Part shown: in pieces, positions 23,797 through 36,300 of the stretch
How positions within the stretch are numbered: the first letter of the stretch is position 1
Layout of the letters: the number at the start of each line of letters is the position of its first letter
NCBI GenBank assembly: GCA_002778195.1
Contig: PCDI01000003.1
Span: 2,253,913-2,317,912, forward strand
Direction: 5' to 3'
DNA from: Raffaelea ambrosiae
Taxonomy: Eukaryota; Ascomycota; Sordariomycetes; Ophiostomatales; Ophiostomataceae
DNA length: 64,000 bases
Position numbers and translations under genes: made by a program
The notes under the pieces: generated by a model
The model's database searches: none
Seen by the model: only the letters and a program-made list of their open reading frames with translations
What the model was told of the DNA's origin: nothing

Positions 23797-25118
23797 TTAC
23801 CGGACCTGCCAAAGACTGTCCTGTGCAGCTGAGCCTCCGGTGGTATAGCCCTCGGTGCGCAAATCAAGCGTGCCGAGATCAAAGCGTTTCGAGCAGCCAT
23901 CATCCATATGTCTGGGTCGCAAGGCAAGGCAGAGCCACTGTTAGTCAATAAAGCTCCGGTTGGGATAGCAAAGATATCCGTAGTCTGAGGCGTGGTAATG
24001 AACTTGTCCTGGACTCACCTCCGCAGCGTGTCTTTGCGGGCAAACAAGCGGCCACAGTAGTCACACTTGTGGTTCCGCTCCTTCATGTGCACACTCTGGT
24101 GGTGCCTCTGGAGATCTGTCTTGCGTACAAACTTCTTGTTGCAGTCGGGCACGAGGCAGGGGAAGGGGTACTCCCTCTTCTCGTCGTGGGTCTCCATGTG
24201 GGCCTTGTAGTTGTAGCTCCGGCTGAACAGCTTGCCACAGCCCTTGACCTCGCACTGGTAGTTGGCCTCCTCTTTGGTTGTCAGGCGGCGAGGTACTCGT
24301 CTCGGTTGCCTGCTAGCACGTAGCTGTCTCTCGGGCGTCAGTGCTGGTAGCGGGGGCTGCTGGCTGTGATGAGGGCGGTTGAGTGTGGTGGGCGTGTTGG
24401 TGCTGGCTGGAGCCGTCGCTGGGTAGAACTGATCGGGCGCTGGTGGCCCCCAGACCACCGGGGTGTTGTCTGAGAGGTAGCCACTGGACATGCCAGCACC
24501 GCCGCCGGTAGCATACATTGCTGTTGGCTCGATATGGTAGCGCGACTGCGTGGGGCGAGACTGTGTGAACTGCGGGACGTCCTCGAGCTGCGAGTAGTCT
24601 GGGATGGGGGTTTCCGTCTTCACGCGAGGGCCCATAGAGCTGCCTGGCACGGACATGGCTGGCCCGGAATAGGAGAGAGGGGACCTCGACAAGGGGATCG
24701 GACCGGTGTTGGAGACAGGCTGCCCGGGCAGCTTGGGGGCAAGAGGAGGCGCCGGTGGATAGAGAGCTGTTGCAAAAGAGGCTGGCACCGAGGGGCCGTA
24801 GCCCCCAAACGGGTCGAACTCGCTGGTGAGGACGCTGGGTAGGCCTGCCGAGGTGGTGGGCGTATGGATGGCCGTAGTATGATTCCAGTCTGGGCGGCTC
24901 ATGGCGTCGAGAGTCGTCAGAGGGGGGTCGGAGTCCAGAGGCGGTGTCATTGCGCATGCCGGCTCTGTTCCCCCATACAGGGACGACAGTCTGCACTGCT
25001 GGGCGTAAAGAGCAGGCGAGGGATAGTCGATGGGGGATGGAGGAATTTCGACCGAGCTGCAGGAGTTGGGGGGAGAAGCAGGACACTGGCTGGGAGGAGG
25101 CGTGAGGTCCATATCCAT
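23797..25118 (-). CDS. C2H2 zinc-finger transcription factor
   Basis: The product is a probable nuclear DNA-binding regulator. The coding sequence is complement(23797..23911, 24019..25118), 404 residues. Residues 1 to about 270 are Pro/Ser/Thr-rich and disordered, with Y/F-P motifs suited to activation. Three C2H2 fingers follow: YQCEVKGCGKLF, FPCLVPDCNKKF (ending HHQSVH) and HKCDYCGRLF. The third finger's last His is restored only after splicing: exon 1 ends LRR in phase 2 and exon 2 supplies HMDDGCSKRFD and LGTLDLRTEGYTTGG. That junction makes both sides conserved-looking, so the intron is well supported. The end at 23,797 contains GTAAGC and might instead be a donor of another intron. The target genes and exact orthologue are not known to me. 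The gene stands alone between two gene-poor regions. Confidence 0.85.
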
Positions 25119-26999
25119 GACTCGAAACGTTATGGTTTAAGTTTGAAGAGCCAGATCGCGATCTAAAGTGAGATGGGAGGTAGTTGCTTATGTATAAGTC
25201 CAAGTCTAGGAGGAGCATGAAGGGTGGGGGGGGAGGATGGGCGTGTGCCAGTATGGGGGACCAGTTGTTGGCTTGGGAGACAGGGGTGGATGGTGTGGGA
25301 GGCGTGTGGTCTGGGTGTACGGTGTAAGTGTGGAGTTGGGGATCAACGTCGCTCGTTTGTTTTTTTGGGGGGGGGGGGGGGGGGTGTTTCCCTGATTTTT
25401 TTCTTTTCTCGTCTGAGTGTGTTTTTTGGGACTTGTTTTGTTTTCAGGGAGTTTTTTTTCAGGTTTTTTTTTGGAATTTGTTTTTGGCCTGGTTCTGCGT
25501 GCGAGGCAGAGAAACAGGCAGAGAAACCAGCAGGGGAGCAGGAGGCAAGGAAACTAGATATCCGGCCAGACGAGGCAGTGCAGCCAGAAGCGAGCCAGAG
25601 GAAGGCTGAGGGAGCCCGAGGAAATCGACAGTTGAAGGACAGAAGACAAATTCCTTGATTCGGCAAGAGACAATACTTTTGTGCAAACAGACTCCACAGA
25701 CCGTGCTGGCTGGTGACTGGGAGGTCTGGAGGTCAAAGGACCAGAGGCGAGGGACAGCGTAGATATAAGCAGGCGCAATGAGCGTTGGAGACGACCACTT
25801 GTGGGATGGTGTCATCTAGACAAGCTTCGCCATGCCGAGCACCAAGTGCCTGGGTGACGAGAACGGGGAAGATTGGAAAAGGGGAGGGAAGATGGACGGG
25901 CTGCGGGATGTGTAGACGACGCCGGTACTCTGAGCCTGGCTTGCAGAAATCTCGTAATTGGGCCGAAGGGGGGTCTGGCTCATAAGCGACATAAAGTGAG
26001 GCAGAATGGGAAAAGGCACGATGCGACTCCCGGTTGTGTTGGTGCCCTGCAGGTCAAGGCAGACTCGAAGAGACATCTACGACGGCGCAGACATGGCGGG
26101 AGGGTAATAAAGAACACGACATGCATCGGGGGCACATTCGGGGCAACCAGAGCCAAGGAAGCCAGAGCGAGCCCGAGGAGGAAGCAGAGAGAGCCAGGAA
26201 GCAGAGGGGGAACAGAGAGGCAGCAACATCAAGAGAGGGCAATTTAAACAAAGACGACGGGTCGTGGTTGGTCCAGAAAGGGGAGGGGGGTAGAGCACAA
26301 TGGGCCGGGCGAGGGACGGACTCACCTACGAGACCAGAACCACGGCGAGAAACACGGCGAGAAACATGGTGAGATGCATATTAAGCTACAGACTAAGACA
26401 TACGTACCAAGATATACAGAGAAACGTCTTCGACGAAAGAGACGCTCCCATGTACACCGTACAGACAAAGTAACAGGCAGAGAGGTAGGGGGGCTTGAAC
26501 TTGGGGGCCTGAATGGGGATGAAGAAGGGTCTACAGTGGGTGTCTTGCGTGTGTGATGGCAAGAAGTACAGGGCTGGCCAGGGCGCGGAGCAATGTAAGC
26601 AAGATACTTTGGAACGACGGGCAGCGGAGATGGTGGTGGTGAAGGATCGGGCAAGACGGGATGCGTGGATTAGGAACAGGCAGTGCACAAGCGTGTTGGT
26701 AGGGTACTATGTACACGGTAGACGATGAAGAAGGAAGAAGCCGGGGAGGAGGGGGGGTGGAGAGGAAGGGGGGGGGTGCGAGAGAAGAGAGAGAGAGACT
26801 CTAGGCAATGGGGAGGAAGGACTGTACAAGGATTCATAAGGGGAAATAAAGGGGGTATGGTGAGAAGAAGGGGGGGGGTTGCTTTGCGATGTTAGACGGC
26901 TGCGGTAGGAGAAATGGGACAGAGAAGAATATGGAGGTGGCCAGAGGAGCCAGAGGAGTCAGAGCAGACAGGAGAGAGGGAGGGGAGAAGAGACTGGAG
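25119..26999 (-). promoter_or_regulatory. Probable long CT-rich promoter/leader of the zinc-finger gene
   Basis: Upstream of the zinc-finger start the minus strand is pyrimidine-rich over about 1.8 kb, a common composition of fungal promoters and 5' leaders. It includes an 18-G run on the + strand at 25,367-25,384. Frames seen here (up to 144 codons) are low-complexity. Promoter status is inferred from position and composition. Confidence 0.35.
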
Positions 27000-27880
27000 G
27001 ACGGGAAGAAACGTTGAATACGGATGGCCAACCAGAAACAGGAGCCAATCAGCAGGGGGGGGGTGACGAAGGAGGGTCCAACAGACTGGCCAGGGCCAAG
27101 GTCGACCGTGTCGACGGTAACCGAGAAACTGAAAACGTCGGGACAGAGGGCTGCTGGCTGGGATACTTAATAATACCATGTAGATGGAGGACGCTCTGGG
27201 ATGCTTGGGTGCGCTTGGTGTATTATGTACTCGCTGTATACAACTAGTATGTAACTAGTCACTACCTATAGATACATAGCAGTACCACACAGTAACTAGT
27301 TGCCGTGCAAGATACAGTTGCATAGTAGGCTCTGGGCAACGGCGGCGGACGCAGCATCTCACTGTAAAAGACTGCACGGTCTGCCATGTACGAGCAAGAT
27401 ACTATGGTATGCACATGTCAGGCCAGACAGGCAGGCACACCCATGTCGGCCCTGCCCTGCCCTTCCGTGCTCTGTGGGGAGCATTGTGGACCACCAAGAC
27501 ACAACAGCGACGGCGCGGCCTCGACTGGCTGCAGGATGGTCCTGGTGAAGGCAGCCACCCGCTATGCAGGGGCCTTGGAGGGCTGTGGCTCCCTCTCCCC
27601 CCCCCCCCCGGGACGATCCCTGTCCAGTCCTGTCCCAGGAGACTGTCGATGGTGACATCGTGTGCATCTGTGCGGAAACGGCGTCCCCTTCGACGCAACC
27701 AGCCTCCACCGCAGCGCCGATCGCTAGCAACGGTTGCGGCCAGGCCTGGGCAGAGGCCAAGTATCTTGCAGAGCAAGTGTCTTGCATAGTACGAGACAGC
27801 GCAAGTAAGATACTGTGTACTGTATCTTGGGCAATACTTTGTGGCCAGCTACGGTGTGCGGTGGACGGCTTGTTCCAGGG

Positions 27881-27945
27881 CAGGACCAGGACAGGACCAG
27901 GACAGGACAGGACAGGACCAGGACAGGACCAGGACAGGACCGGGA
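27881..27945. repeat. ACAGGACCAGG-type minisatellite
   Basis: Tandem copies built on CAGGACCAGGA and ACAGG units, slightly irregular, lie in noncoding DNA. They have no link to a gene. Confidence 0.8.
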
Positions 27946-29420
27946 CCAAACAGACAGGGCGTCGGGACAGGCCACCTGTGCAAATCAGCGCTGCTGGGCA
28001 CCGCCGGCTGCTCGTAAGATACAGGCCCCTGGCCCCGAAGGATTGCTGGCTCTGCGGGCAGTAATTATGCCGTACACCGTACTTGACGAACTACTCGCAC
28101 ACAGCAACCAAGACATAGACAGCCGACTGCCCATCACACCGCAAGCGAGAGGAGCAGAGCCAGCTTGGGGACGATGATTGGGAGACGCCCCAGGGCGGAG
28201 GGAGCTAACGTTTGGCCTAGTGCTGGTAGTGCGTTTTACAGCTCGCGCAGAGTAAGACGGCTGGCTGCTGCTGCCTGGCCAGACTCCTTCAGCGGCTGTT
28301 CCTGAAAGAAGGTTGCCGTGCGAAGCTGGGGAGACAGGGCTGTTTTCTGGGGCGGTGGACGAGCAGGACTGCCCTGTACATACAAAGTAGTAGCCAACTA
28401 AGGGTCTGGACGGCTTGACCTCTGCGGGCGCAGACGCTCGGTGGTAGGCCTGACCTATTGTGCGGTTCGCCCGTCTCGGCCGTTCACTGCCCAGGCTGCG
28501 GGAAAATAGAGTGTCTCCTAGCCTCTCGTGCTGGCAAACTCGTGCTCGTGCTCGTGGACGGGTGCTGGTTATGGGCCACACACTCTCTCTGCGTGCCGTC
28601 TCCCATCTGCAGCCGGCGGCACCAGTCGTCTTTTTCCCGGTCGTGGTCTTGGGCAAGATGGCTGTCTGGCCTGCCTCATCTCCGTGCCGTGTTGTCTGCA
28701 CGTCTGCGTCTGCCCATGTCCAGGCCCGCTGGTCTGCTGTCCTGTTCGTCCGCAGCTCTGTCCGAGCTCGCCTGGCAAATGCCGTCGGGGGAAGGAAAGT
28801 GGGAAAGTGGGAAGGTGGGAAGGCTGGATGGGCGCAGACAGCACCTCCGCGGACAGTCCGACAGACAGCCTGAAACAGGAGACATGGGCGAGCTAGGAAG
28901 GACAGGCAATGCGAGCAGGACGGGCACGGCGAACGGGGCGCACACGTCGAGCACGCTGGGGCCTCGTCTGGATGGCTATTTGCTCTGGGGTCTGGCATGA
29001 CATGGCTATCTGGCATGAATATCTGGCACAAATCGTGGCATCCTTTTTGGCATCCTCTCGGCATCCTTTCTTTGATCAATATTTGGCATCAATCCCAGCA
29101 TCGATGCTATTTGATGCCAGTACTTGATATCGGTATTTGCTATCCGTATTTGCTATTCCTTCCGAGCCAGGCGTCTGCCTCGTCCAGCTGGCCTGGGACA
29201 TTGTTTGCATCTCCCGGAAGCTCGCCAGCTACTTACACTGTCCAGACGGTCCAGAGGAAACAAACAGACGAGGCACCAACGGGCCAGAATCCGGCTGCGC
29301 ATGAATGGTGGCCTCCACCCTCCCGCCTGGCTGTTGGTCGGCCTGGCTGTTGGTCGTCGTCCCTGCGCGTGCCAACAGGCAGCCATTTGATGGCCAACCC
29401 TTTGACACCAACACCGCCAT

Positions 29421-29462
29421 CTCTGGCACCCAGTCTCTGGCACCCAGTCTCTGGCACCCAGA
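29421..29462. repeat. 14-bp tandem repeat, three copies
   Basis: CTCTGGCACCCAGT is repeated three times with the last copy slightly altered. Confidence 0.85.
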
Positions 29463-29693
29463 CTCCAGCGTTGCAGCTGCCAGTACGTTGCAGCAGGTGC
29501 AGTCAGGATACCACCCAGCATATGGTTGAGTTCGACTGTGAGTACCTTACCCTGGATTATTACCCTGCATGCATTGGCGCCCTGACACGACTCAGCCTAC
29601 GGGTAATAACCAAAAATACTAGCCAGGGAAGGCCAGAACGGCCAGGAAAGGACGAGTTCAGCCTGAGTCCAAGAGCCCAGCACCCAGCATCCA

Positions 29694-29745
29694 GCAGTCC
29701 TACAGTCCTACAGTCCAACGGCCCAACAGTCCTGCAGTCCAACGG
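29694..29745. repeat. Short CAGTCC-based tandem repeat
   Basis: Repeated CAGTCCTA and CAGTCCAACG words with a period of roughly 8-10 bases. Confidence 0.65.
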
Positions 29746-32251
29746 GGCCTGTCAACTAGCCCGGACGTGAAACACCGGAAGGGGGGGGGGGATACAAACG
29801 TCAACGTGCGAGCCGTGCAACCCTCCCTCTCCTCATCATGCTGTATCTTAGTTACACCTCAGTCGTTGTTATCCAATGACGACATACCAATGCTGGGGCT
29901 TGGACCCCATCTTGGGATGCTTCCCCCTTGCCTGCTCGGCTCCTGGCCGGCTCCATGGCCTCAAGTCAGGGGCGAAGAAGCGTTTGCCTCGGATCCGACT
30001 GCCTTGCCGTCCACCCTCGAGCTGTTGCTCGTCCTTCTAGAACAGCATGGACAGTTGCAGCCGAGCCCTCGCGTCACCCCTCCCCGAGCATCTCGCAGCC
30101 ATGCAAATCGCAGCCATGCAATTCGCGACTATGCGAGCATACCCTGCCCGGCCTTGCTTGCGAGTGCATACAGTTGCAGTGCGCGACCACCTTGCATGCC
30201 GTGCAGCCATAAGACAGCGAGTAAGATGCCGCAAATAGACAATGCACGCAACAAGCGACGGAGGGCAGGGCTACCAAAGCGCAGAGCGGGAATCCATGGC
30301 GCCAGGGCAAGCGTGGCCCAGAGCCGGACAAGGCTGCCGAGCTGCCACCCCTACAGCCCATATCTGTCCAAAAATATCGCAGAGCCCCGGCACAGCTCCC
30401 ACGGGACATCAGCGTTGCAGCATGCCGGCAGCAGGTGGCCTCGCCCGAGAAACCTGCCAATACACGCCCACCGTCTGACAAACGCTGCCGTTTAAAGCAC
30501 CACAGAGTGTCTATCTATGACATACTACCTCGCACAACCTCCCGAGGAACACAAATCAGCACCAATAGTGTCTGCCAGCCAGAACCAAACCTGTCCAGAA
30601 TAGCATCCGCCTGCTATGTGCCGGCCCGCTTCCTATTTTGACATCTGTTCGACCAGAATCACAAATTGCATCTCATCTGCCCTTCCCCACCCCTCGCCTT
30701 CCCGCGTCTTCGACGCAGTTTAAGATGCATCATGCGACGTGGCCGGGTTCCTGGTGATCATCTCGCCGAATGAATTGAGTTCGCCCATGCCGTCCCCCCC
30801 CCCCCGGGCGGCCTGGCCGGCGAGTTGCTGTGGTCCTATTTTTGGCCGCTGTCCTAAACTCTATTAATACACACGGGTGAGCCCTGCCGGAAAATTCCCA
30901 GCGGCTAGGCATAGCAGGGGGAGAATGGGAGAGGCTCCCAAGCCGCAACCGTTCACGAGCCAATCCCACTGCTAGCCAGCCGTCCGTCGCCTTGGCGTGT
31001 GCTCCAATAAGGAGTCCCCACACGCGCATGAATTACCTGGAGGACTGCAGGACTGCAGAAACAGCAGCATGTTGATTGTTTTGGCTTCTTATTGCCATGT
31101 AGGGACCTGTTGGGTTGCATATATGCCATGGATACCCCAGCCTGCAGACAGCTTTTAAAATAGACAAACAACCCGCAGATCGGCAAACGGGAAACGGCTT
31201 CCACCAATTCTGATTTGAACAAAAGTATTACGGTGAACATGCAAATGGCGGAAACAAGCTCAGCCTGGACAAGGCCTTGGATCCAAAGGACCAACAGTAA
31301 CGTGGAAGGGGGGTCAGGGGGGGACTGGCACTGCAATTGGCTGCTGGCAAGGGCAGGACTTGGGAGGCATGGGGGATCTGACACAATAAGCAGCGGTCAT
31401 CCACGCACTGGCCACCAAGAATCAGCAGATGGATAGGGCAGTGCTTGTGTGCCCCGAGAGGGGGGGGGGCATGCATTGTGTCTCGGGCAGATTTAGCTGC
31501 ACAGACAGGCCTGCTCTGAATGGCCGCAACGAGTTGCCGTCAAGTTGCTGTCAGGGTGCTCAAGGTGCTGTCAAGGTGCTGTCAAGCTGCCGCCCACATC
31601 ACGTCCAGACGCCCTGGAGCATCACAGCTTATGGTCCTCGTCCGTCTCCGCGCGTCTCTATATCAGACGCCCACAGACACGCACGCCTATCCAGATACAC
31701 GTCGACTAGAACGCACTAGAATAAGTCACTGCTCACGTAAGATATCTACGGCCACCTGAGACACGTGGGGCCAAGATCCGGCACCCTCCAGGGCGAGAGG
31801 CGCACAAACTAGGCATGGTCCGCTTCGGGAAGGGCTCCCATCTCGCATATGCCAGACATGCAGAGGACACAATGCTAGGCCAAGGCTCACCTACAGGCCT
31901 TCTCCTTCAGACCCCCCAGCGGCTCTTGGTGTCTCGGCAGCGGTGCATGGAGAAGGTGTGTGAGGAATGGCCAGCCCAGGTCGTGGCTCTACTGGCGATC
32001 TTTTCACGGGCCGCTGAAGGCACGGGAGTTGGCAGGCGACGGGCCACGTGACTAGTCATGAAGGCGAAACTGTCTACTCTCTAGACTTTCGACTGCACAA
32101 CAGACCGTTGTCAGGGAGCCCACGCCCTGAAATCGTCACAATCACGGCTGTTCCATCTGCCGTCATCGGTGTCGCCAGATAGCGTGGCGCGTCCCGTACT
32201 TATGCAAATTCTCCCGTCTTGCACCACGCCCAATCCCGCGACCGCATCGCC

Positions 32252-32966
32252 ATGGGCCCGTCCTTCTCGATCGGCGCGCTGCTTCCGCTGCCGTGGCGCC
32301 TGTGGCTGGGCAGGCGGCTGTTCGGCTCCGTCGGCTCCGGCGTGATTCGCGTGAGCTGGCACCGGGTCATCAAGGGCCCCGTGCGGCCCCTCGAGGTCGA
32401 GGCCATGCAGTATGTGCAGAGCCACACGAACGTGCCGATTCCGCGACTGTACGCGGTGCACACGGAGCCGCGCGAGGGACTGATCTACAGTGAGATGGCA
32501 TACGTGCACGGCGAGCCGCTGGGGGGCGGCCTGTCGGACGCCGAAAAGGACGGATTGATGGACGAGATTGGGCAACACATTTCGACCCAGCGCGCCCTTC
32601 CGCCGCCGCCTACGGCCGTGCCCCATGGTCGGTTCGGCGCTGCTCAATCCGGGCTTTGACTGCCGCGTGGGCTAGAACGTTTGGGGGCCGTTCAGCCTCG
32701 ACAGCTTCCACAAGCTGCTACGGCACGGTATGCCGGATCACATGGTGGCCGAAGTGCTGGGCGAGGACGCAGCGTACACGCATACGGAGCGCAAGTACCG
32801 CGTGTGCTTTTCGCACGCCAATCTCGCGCCGCGAAACCTGCTGGTGCACAAGGGCCGTCTGTCTGCCATCATTGACTGGGGCATTGTGCAGGATACAGAG
32901 TTTAGATCTTATCTGATCCAACCGACCATATGCTCGTATGGCATATCACGTGTTGGTGTTAGTTAA
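32252..32966 (+). pseudogene. Broken aminoglycoside-phosphotransferase (APH)-like kinase gene
   Basis: The first part, from ATG at 32,252, encodes an APH-family N-lobe: SWHRVIKGP, a VEAMQYV-like helix, VPIPRLYAVHT and GLIYSEMAYVHGEPL. Near 32,590-32,625 the reading frame shifts by one. The conserved sequence continues in the other frame from 32,625 (VGSALLNPGFDCRVG), interrupted by TAG at 32,673, then goes on to the Brenner-like catalytic motif FSHANLAPRNLLV and the metal-binding IIDWG near 32,870. After DWG the expected C-terminal lobe is missing and the frame ends at 32,966. One frameshift, one stop and a lost C-terminus make it a likely pseudogene, unless the first two are sequencing errors. 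Confidence 0.8.
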
Positions 32967-33339
32967 TGGGTGTCGAAGAGTGCACAGTAGTCATCCCCAC
33001 TGAACGCGAAACAAGCTACCCACGTGATACCGCGACCAGACAAGGCAGCCACACCCAGTTTTTCTTTTTCTGATGACAGAATCGCCAGATCCCCAACCCC
33101 ACAAGAGCTGTCATCCCGCCACAACGACTGTGATCGCGGAGCTGGCCTTCCGCCAATTTCCGGAAACTCGCATCTGTCCATCAAAAGAGACAAGTGAACG
33201 TGTTTCTCGTCGAGAGCTGCCTTTTCCCGCGCCACAGCGGACCGCCTGCAGCTTACAGCTGCTATTCTGAGCTGGCTAAATCGAACACATTTTCCATTTC
33301 TTCGGGGGCTGACTCTGCCCCCAACATATTTGTTTCGCC
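32967..33339. other. Upstream region of RAD3
   Basis: This is the 370-bp region before the helicase start. No separate feature was recognised. Confidence 0.5.
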
Positions 33340-36300
33340 ATGAAGTTCAACATAGAGTGAGTAGATATGAAGAAGGTGGGGAGGGGGCTGTTTTAATCTG
33401 AAAAAAAGACAAAAAAATAAGAAATAAAATAATCGAAGGACAGAAAATCTCCGGTCTCAAACCAGTGTATGCGAGGCCTCATCTAACATACTACACCTAG
33501 TGATCTGCCCGTCCTCTTCCCATATCCAAGGATATATCCAGGTACAGTGCCACTCATATTTCTTTACAAGGCTCAAGGGATATTTGAAGAGAAAAATAGC
33601 CAAGGCCGATATCTAACAGGACGAATGCAGAACAATATGCGTGAGTCGATGACATTGGGTGCACTGCACGATCATTCCTGGCATCGTGTCCGCAGCTGAC
33701 CAAGCTCGCTTTGCAAAAGATACATGTGTGATTTGAAAAGTATGAGCCGAACAGTCCACCCAGAACTTCCAGGAGGTGACAAGACCACCCTACTTCGAAC
33801 CCCCCCGCTCACAATAGGTTCCAGAGACCCTCGATGCCACTGGCCACTGTGTGCTCGAGATGCCTTCGGGCACAGGCAAGACTGTGTCCCTGCTGTCGCT
33901 TATTGTAGCCTACCAGCAATACTACCCAGGCCAGCGGAAGCTGATCTACTGCTCTCGTTAGTGACTCCAACCCACAATCCCCAATCCCCAACCCCCTTTC
34001 CCAATCCTCTTTGCACCCTCCCTCCAGTCAAGATGGCTTGGCTGACTCGGGAATGATGCACCGCTTGATAGGTACAATGTCCGAGATCGAAAAGGCCCTT
34101 GTCGAGCTGAAGGCCCTGATGAAGTACCGTGCCAAGGAGCTGGGATACGTTGAAGAGTTCCGAGGCCTCGGCCTGACCAGTCGAAAGAACTTGTGTCTTC
34201 ACCCGTCCGTCAAGCGCGAAAAGAGCGGTGCCGTGGTCGACGCGCGCTGTCGCAGCTTGACTGCCGGGTTCGTGAAAGAGAAGAAGGACCGAGGCGAAGA
34301 GGTCGACGTCTGTATATACCATGACGTGAGTTGGAGCTTCCCTTGGGCCCTCTCCACTAACCCCCGTGGGCTTGCAAACTCGAGAGCGCAGTTCCTCTGG
34401 CTGACCGAAATCGTGCGGTGAAGAATCTGGACAAGCTGGAACCGCACAACCTCATCCCGAATGGTGTCTGGACGCTCGATGGCCTGCTGCGATACGGAGA
34501 GGAGAAGAAACAGTGCCCGTACTTTACGGCCCGTCGCATGGTAGGAGAGCTCCTCGCTCGAATAAAATCACAGGCCATACACTCAACACTGCTGACTGGG
34601 AACAGATGCAATTCTGCAACGTAATCATCTACTCTTACCATTACCTTTTGGACCCGAAGATTGCCGAGCGGGTTTCCAAGGAGCTCTCCAAGGACTGCAT
34701 CGTGGTCTTTGACGAAGCTCACAACATCGACAACGTCTGTATCGAGTCTCTGAGCACGGACATTACCGAAGATTCGCTTCGAAAAGCCACTCGTGGCGCC
34801 CTGAACCTCGAGCGCAAGATCAACGAGATGAGGGACACCGACCAGAAGCAGCTGGAAAATGAATACCAGAAACTGGTGCAGGGTTTACGAGAAGCTGACG
34901 AAGCACGCCAGGAAGATGCGTTCATGTCGAATCCAAGTCAGTATACCTCGGGAACCGACAGAACTCTGCCGCCTGAAATCTCATGACAACCGACCTATTT
35001 GCTGACAACGTTGTTTCCTGTCTGCACAGCACTCCCAGAGGATCTTCTCCAAGAAGCAGTTCCAGGAAATATCAGGAGGGCAGAGCACTTTGTCGCTTTC
35101 CTCAAGAGATTCATTGAATATCTAAAGGTAACATGGATCACGGGGTACACAAGAAGCAATGTTGCAGAAGCTTGCTAACGGGAGATACAGACGCGCATGA
35201 AAGTGCGACAGGTCATTTCCGAAACGCCGCCGTCGTTTCTCTCTCATCTGAAGGAGTACACGTTCATCGAGAAGAAGCCCCTACGCTTCTGTGCGGAGCG
35301 GCTGACCTCGCTCGTGCGGACGCTGGAGCTCACCAACATTGAGGACTACCAACCTCTGCGCGAAGTAGCCACATTCGCAACGCTGGTGGCGACGTACGAG
35401 AAGGGCTTTCTCCTGATCCTGGAGCCCTTCGAGTCAGACACGGCCGAGGTTCCCAATCCGGTGCTGCACTTTACTTGCCTGGACGCCGCGATTGCCATCA
35501 AGCCCGTGTTTGAGCGGTTCAGCAGCGTGATCATCACGTCCGGAACCATCTCGCCGCTGGAAATGTACCCCAAGATGCTGGGGTTCAACACAGTCGTGCA
35601 AGAGTCGTACAGCATGACGCTAGCACGGCGGTCCTTCTTGCCGATGGTGGTGACGCGTGGCAGCGACCAGGCGTCGATCTCGACCAGTTTCCAGGTGCGC
35701 AACGAGCCGAGCGTGGTGCGCAACTTTGGCAGCCTCTTGACCGAGTTTGCCAAGATCACGCCCGACGGCATGGTCGTCTTCTTCCCGTCGTACCTGTACA
35801 TGGAGTCCATCATCAGCATGTGGCAGGGCATGGGCATCCTGGATGAGGTGTGGAAATACAAGCTCATCCTGGTGGAAACGCCCGATGCCCAGGAGACATC
35901 GCTGGCGCTGGAGACGTACCGGACGGCGTGCTGCAACGGGCGCGGTGCCGTGCTGCTCTGCGTGGCCCGTGGCAAGGTCTCCGAGGGCATCGATTTCGAC
36001 CACCAGTACGGCCGGACCGTGCTGTCCATGGGCGTGCCCTTTCAGTATACAGAGTCGCGGATTCTCAAGGCGCGGCTCGAGTTTCTGCGCGAGACCTACC
36101 GCATTCGCGAAAACGACTTCTTGTCGTTCGACGCGATGCGGCACGCCGCGCAGTGTCTGGGCCGTGTGTTGCGTGGCAAGGATGACTACGGCATCATGGT
36201 GCTGGCGGACCGGCGGTACCAGAAGAAGCGCAACCAGCTTCCCAAGTGGATCAACCAGGCGCTGCTGGAGGCGGACGCCAATCTGAGCACGGACATGGCG

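Larger units (their letters stand above)
27000..32251. other. Gene desert rich in short tandem repeats and C/G runs
   Basis: No exon, domain or RNA gene could be recognised in this stretch. Open frames of up to 364 codons (27,985-29,079, minus) overlap others on both strands, are rich in Cys/Ser/Pro/Arg, and show no family motif. The region holds several minisatellites, C/G homopolymers of 11-13 bases (27,597-27,609; 29,781-29,791; 30,794-30,805), and recurrent AAGATACT and ACTAGT words. Confidence 0.45.

Noticed and set aside
27985..29079. 364-codon open frame on the minus strand
   Set aside because: Overlaps similar-sized frames on the other strand, is low-complexity and rich in Cys/Pro/Arg/Ser, has no domain, and crosses repeat-like TGGCAT-rich sequence.
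29767..30495. 242-codon open frame on the plus strand
   Set aside because: Contains a poly-G run and short repeats, resembles no family, and begins just after a minisatellite.
33791..33810. TTCGAA-containing stretch resembling a tRNA T-loop
   Set aside because: Lies in a RAD3 intron, and no acceptor stem or anticodon arm could be folded around it.
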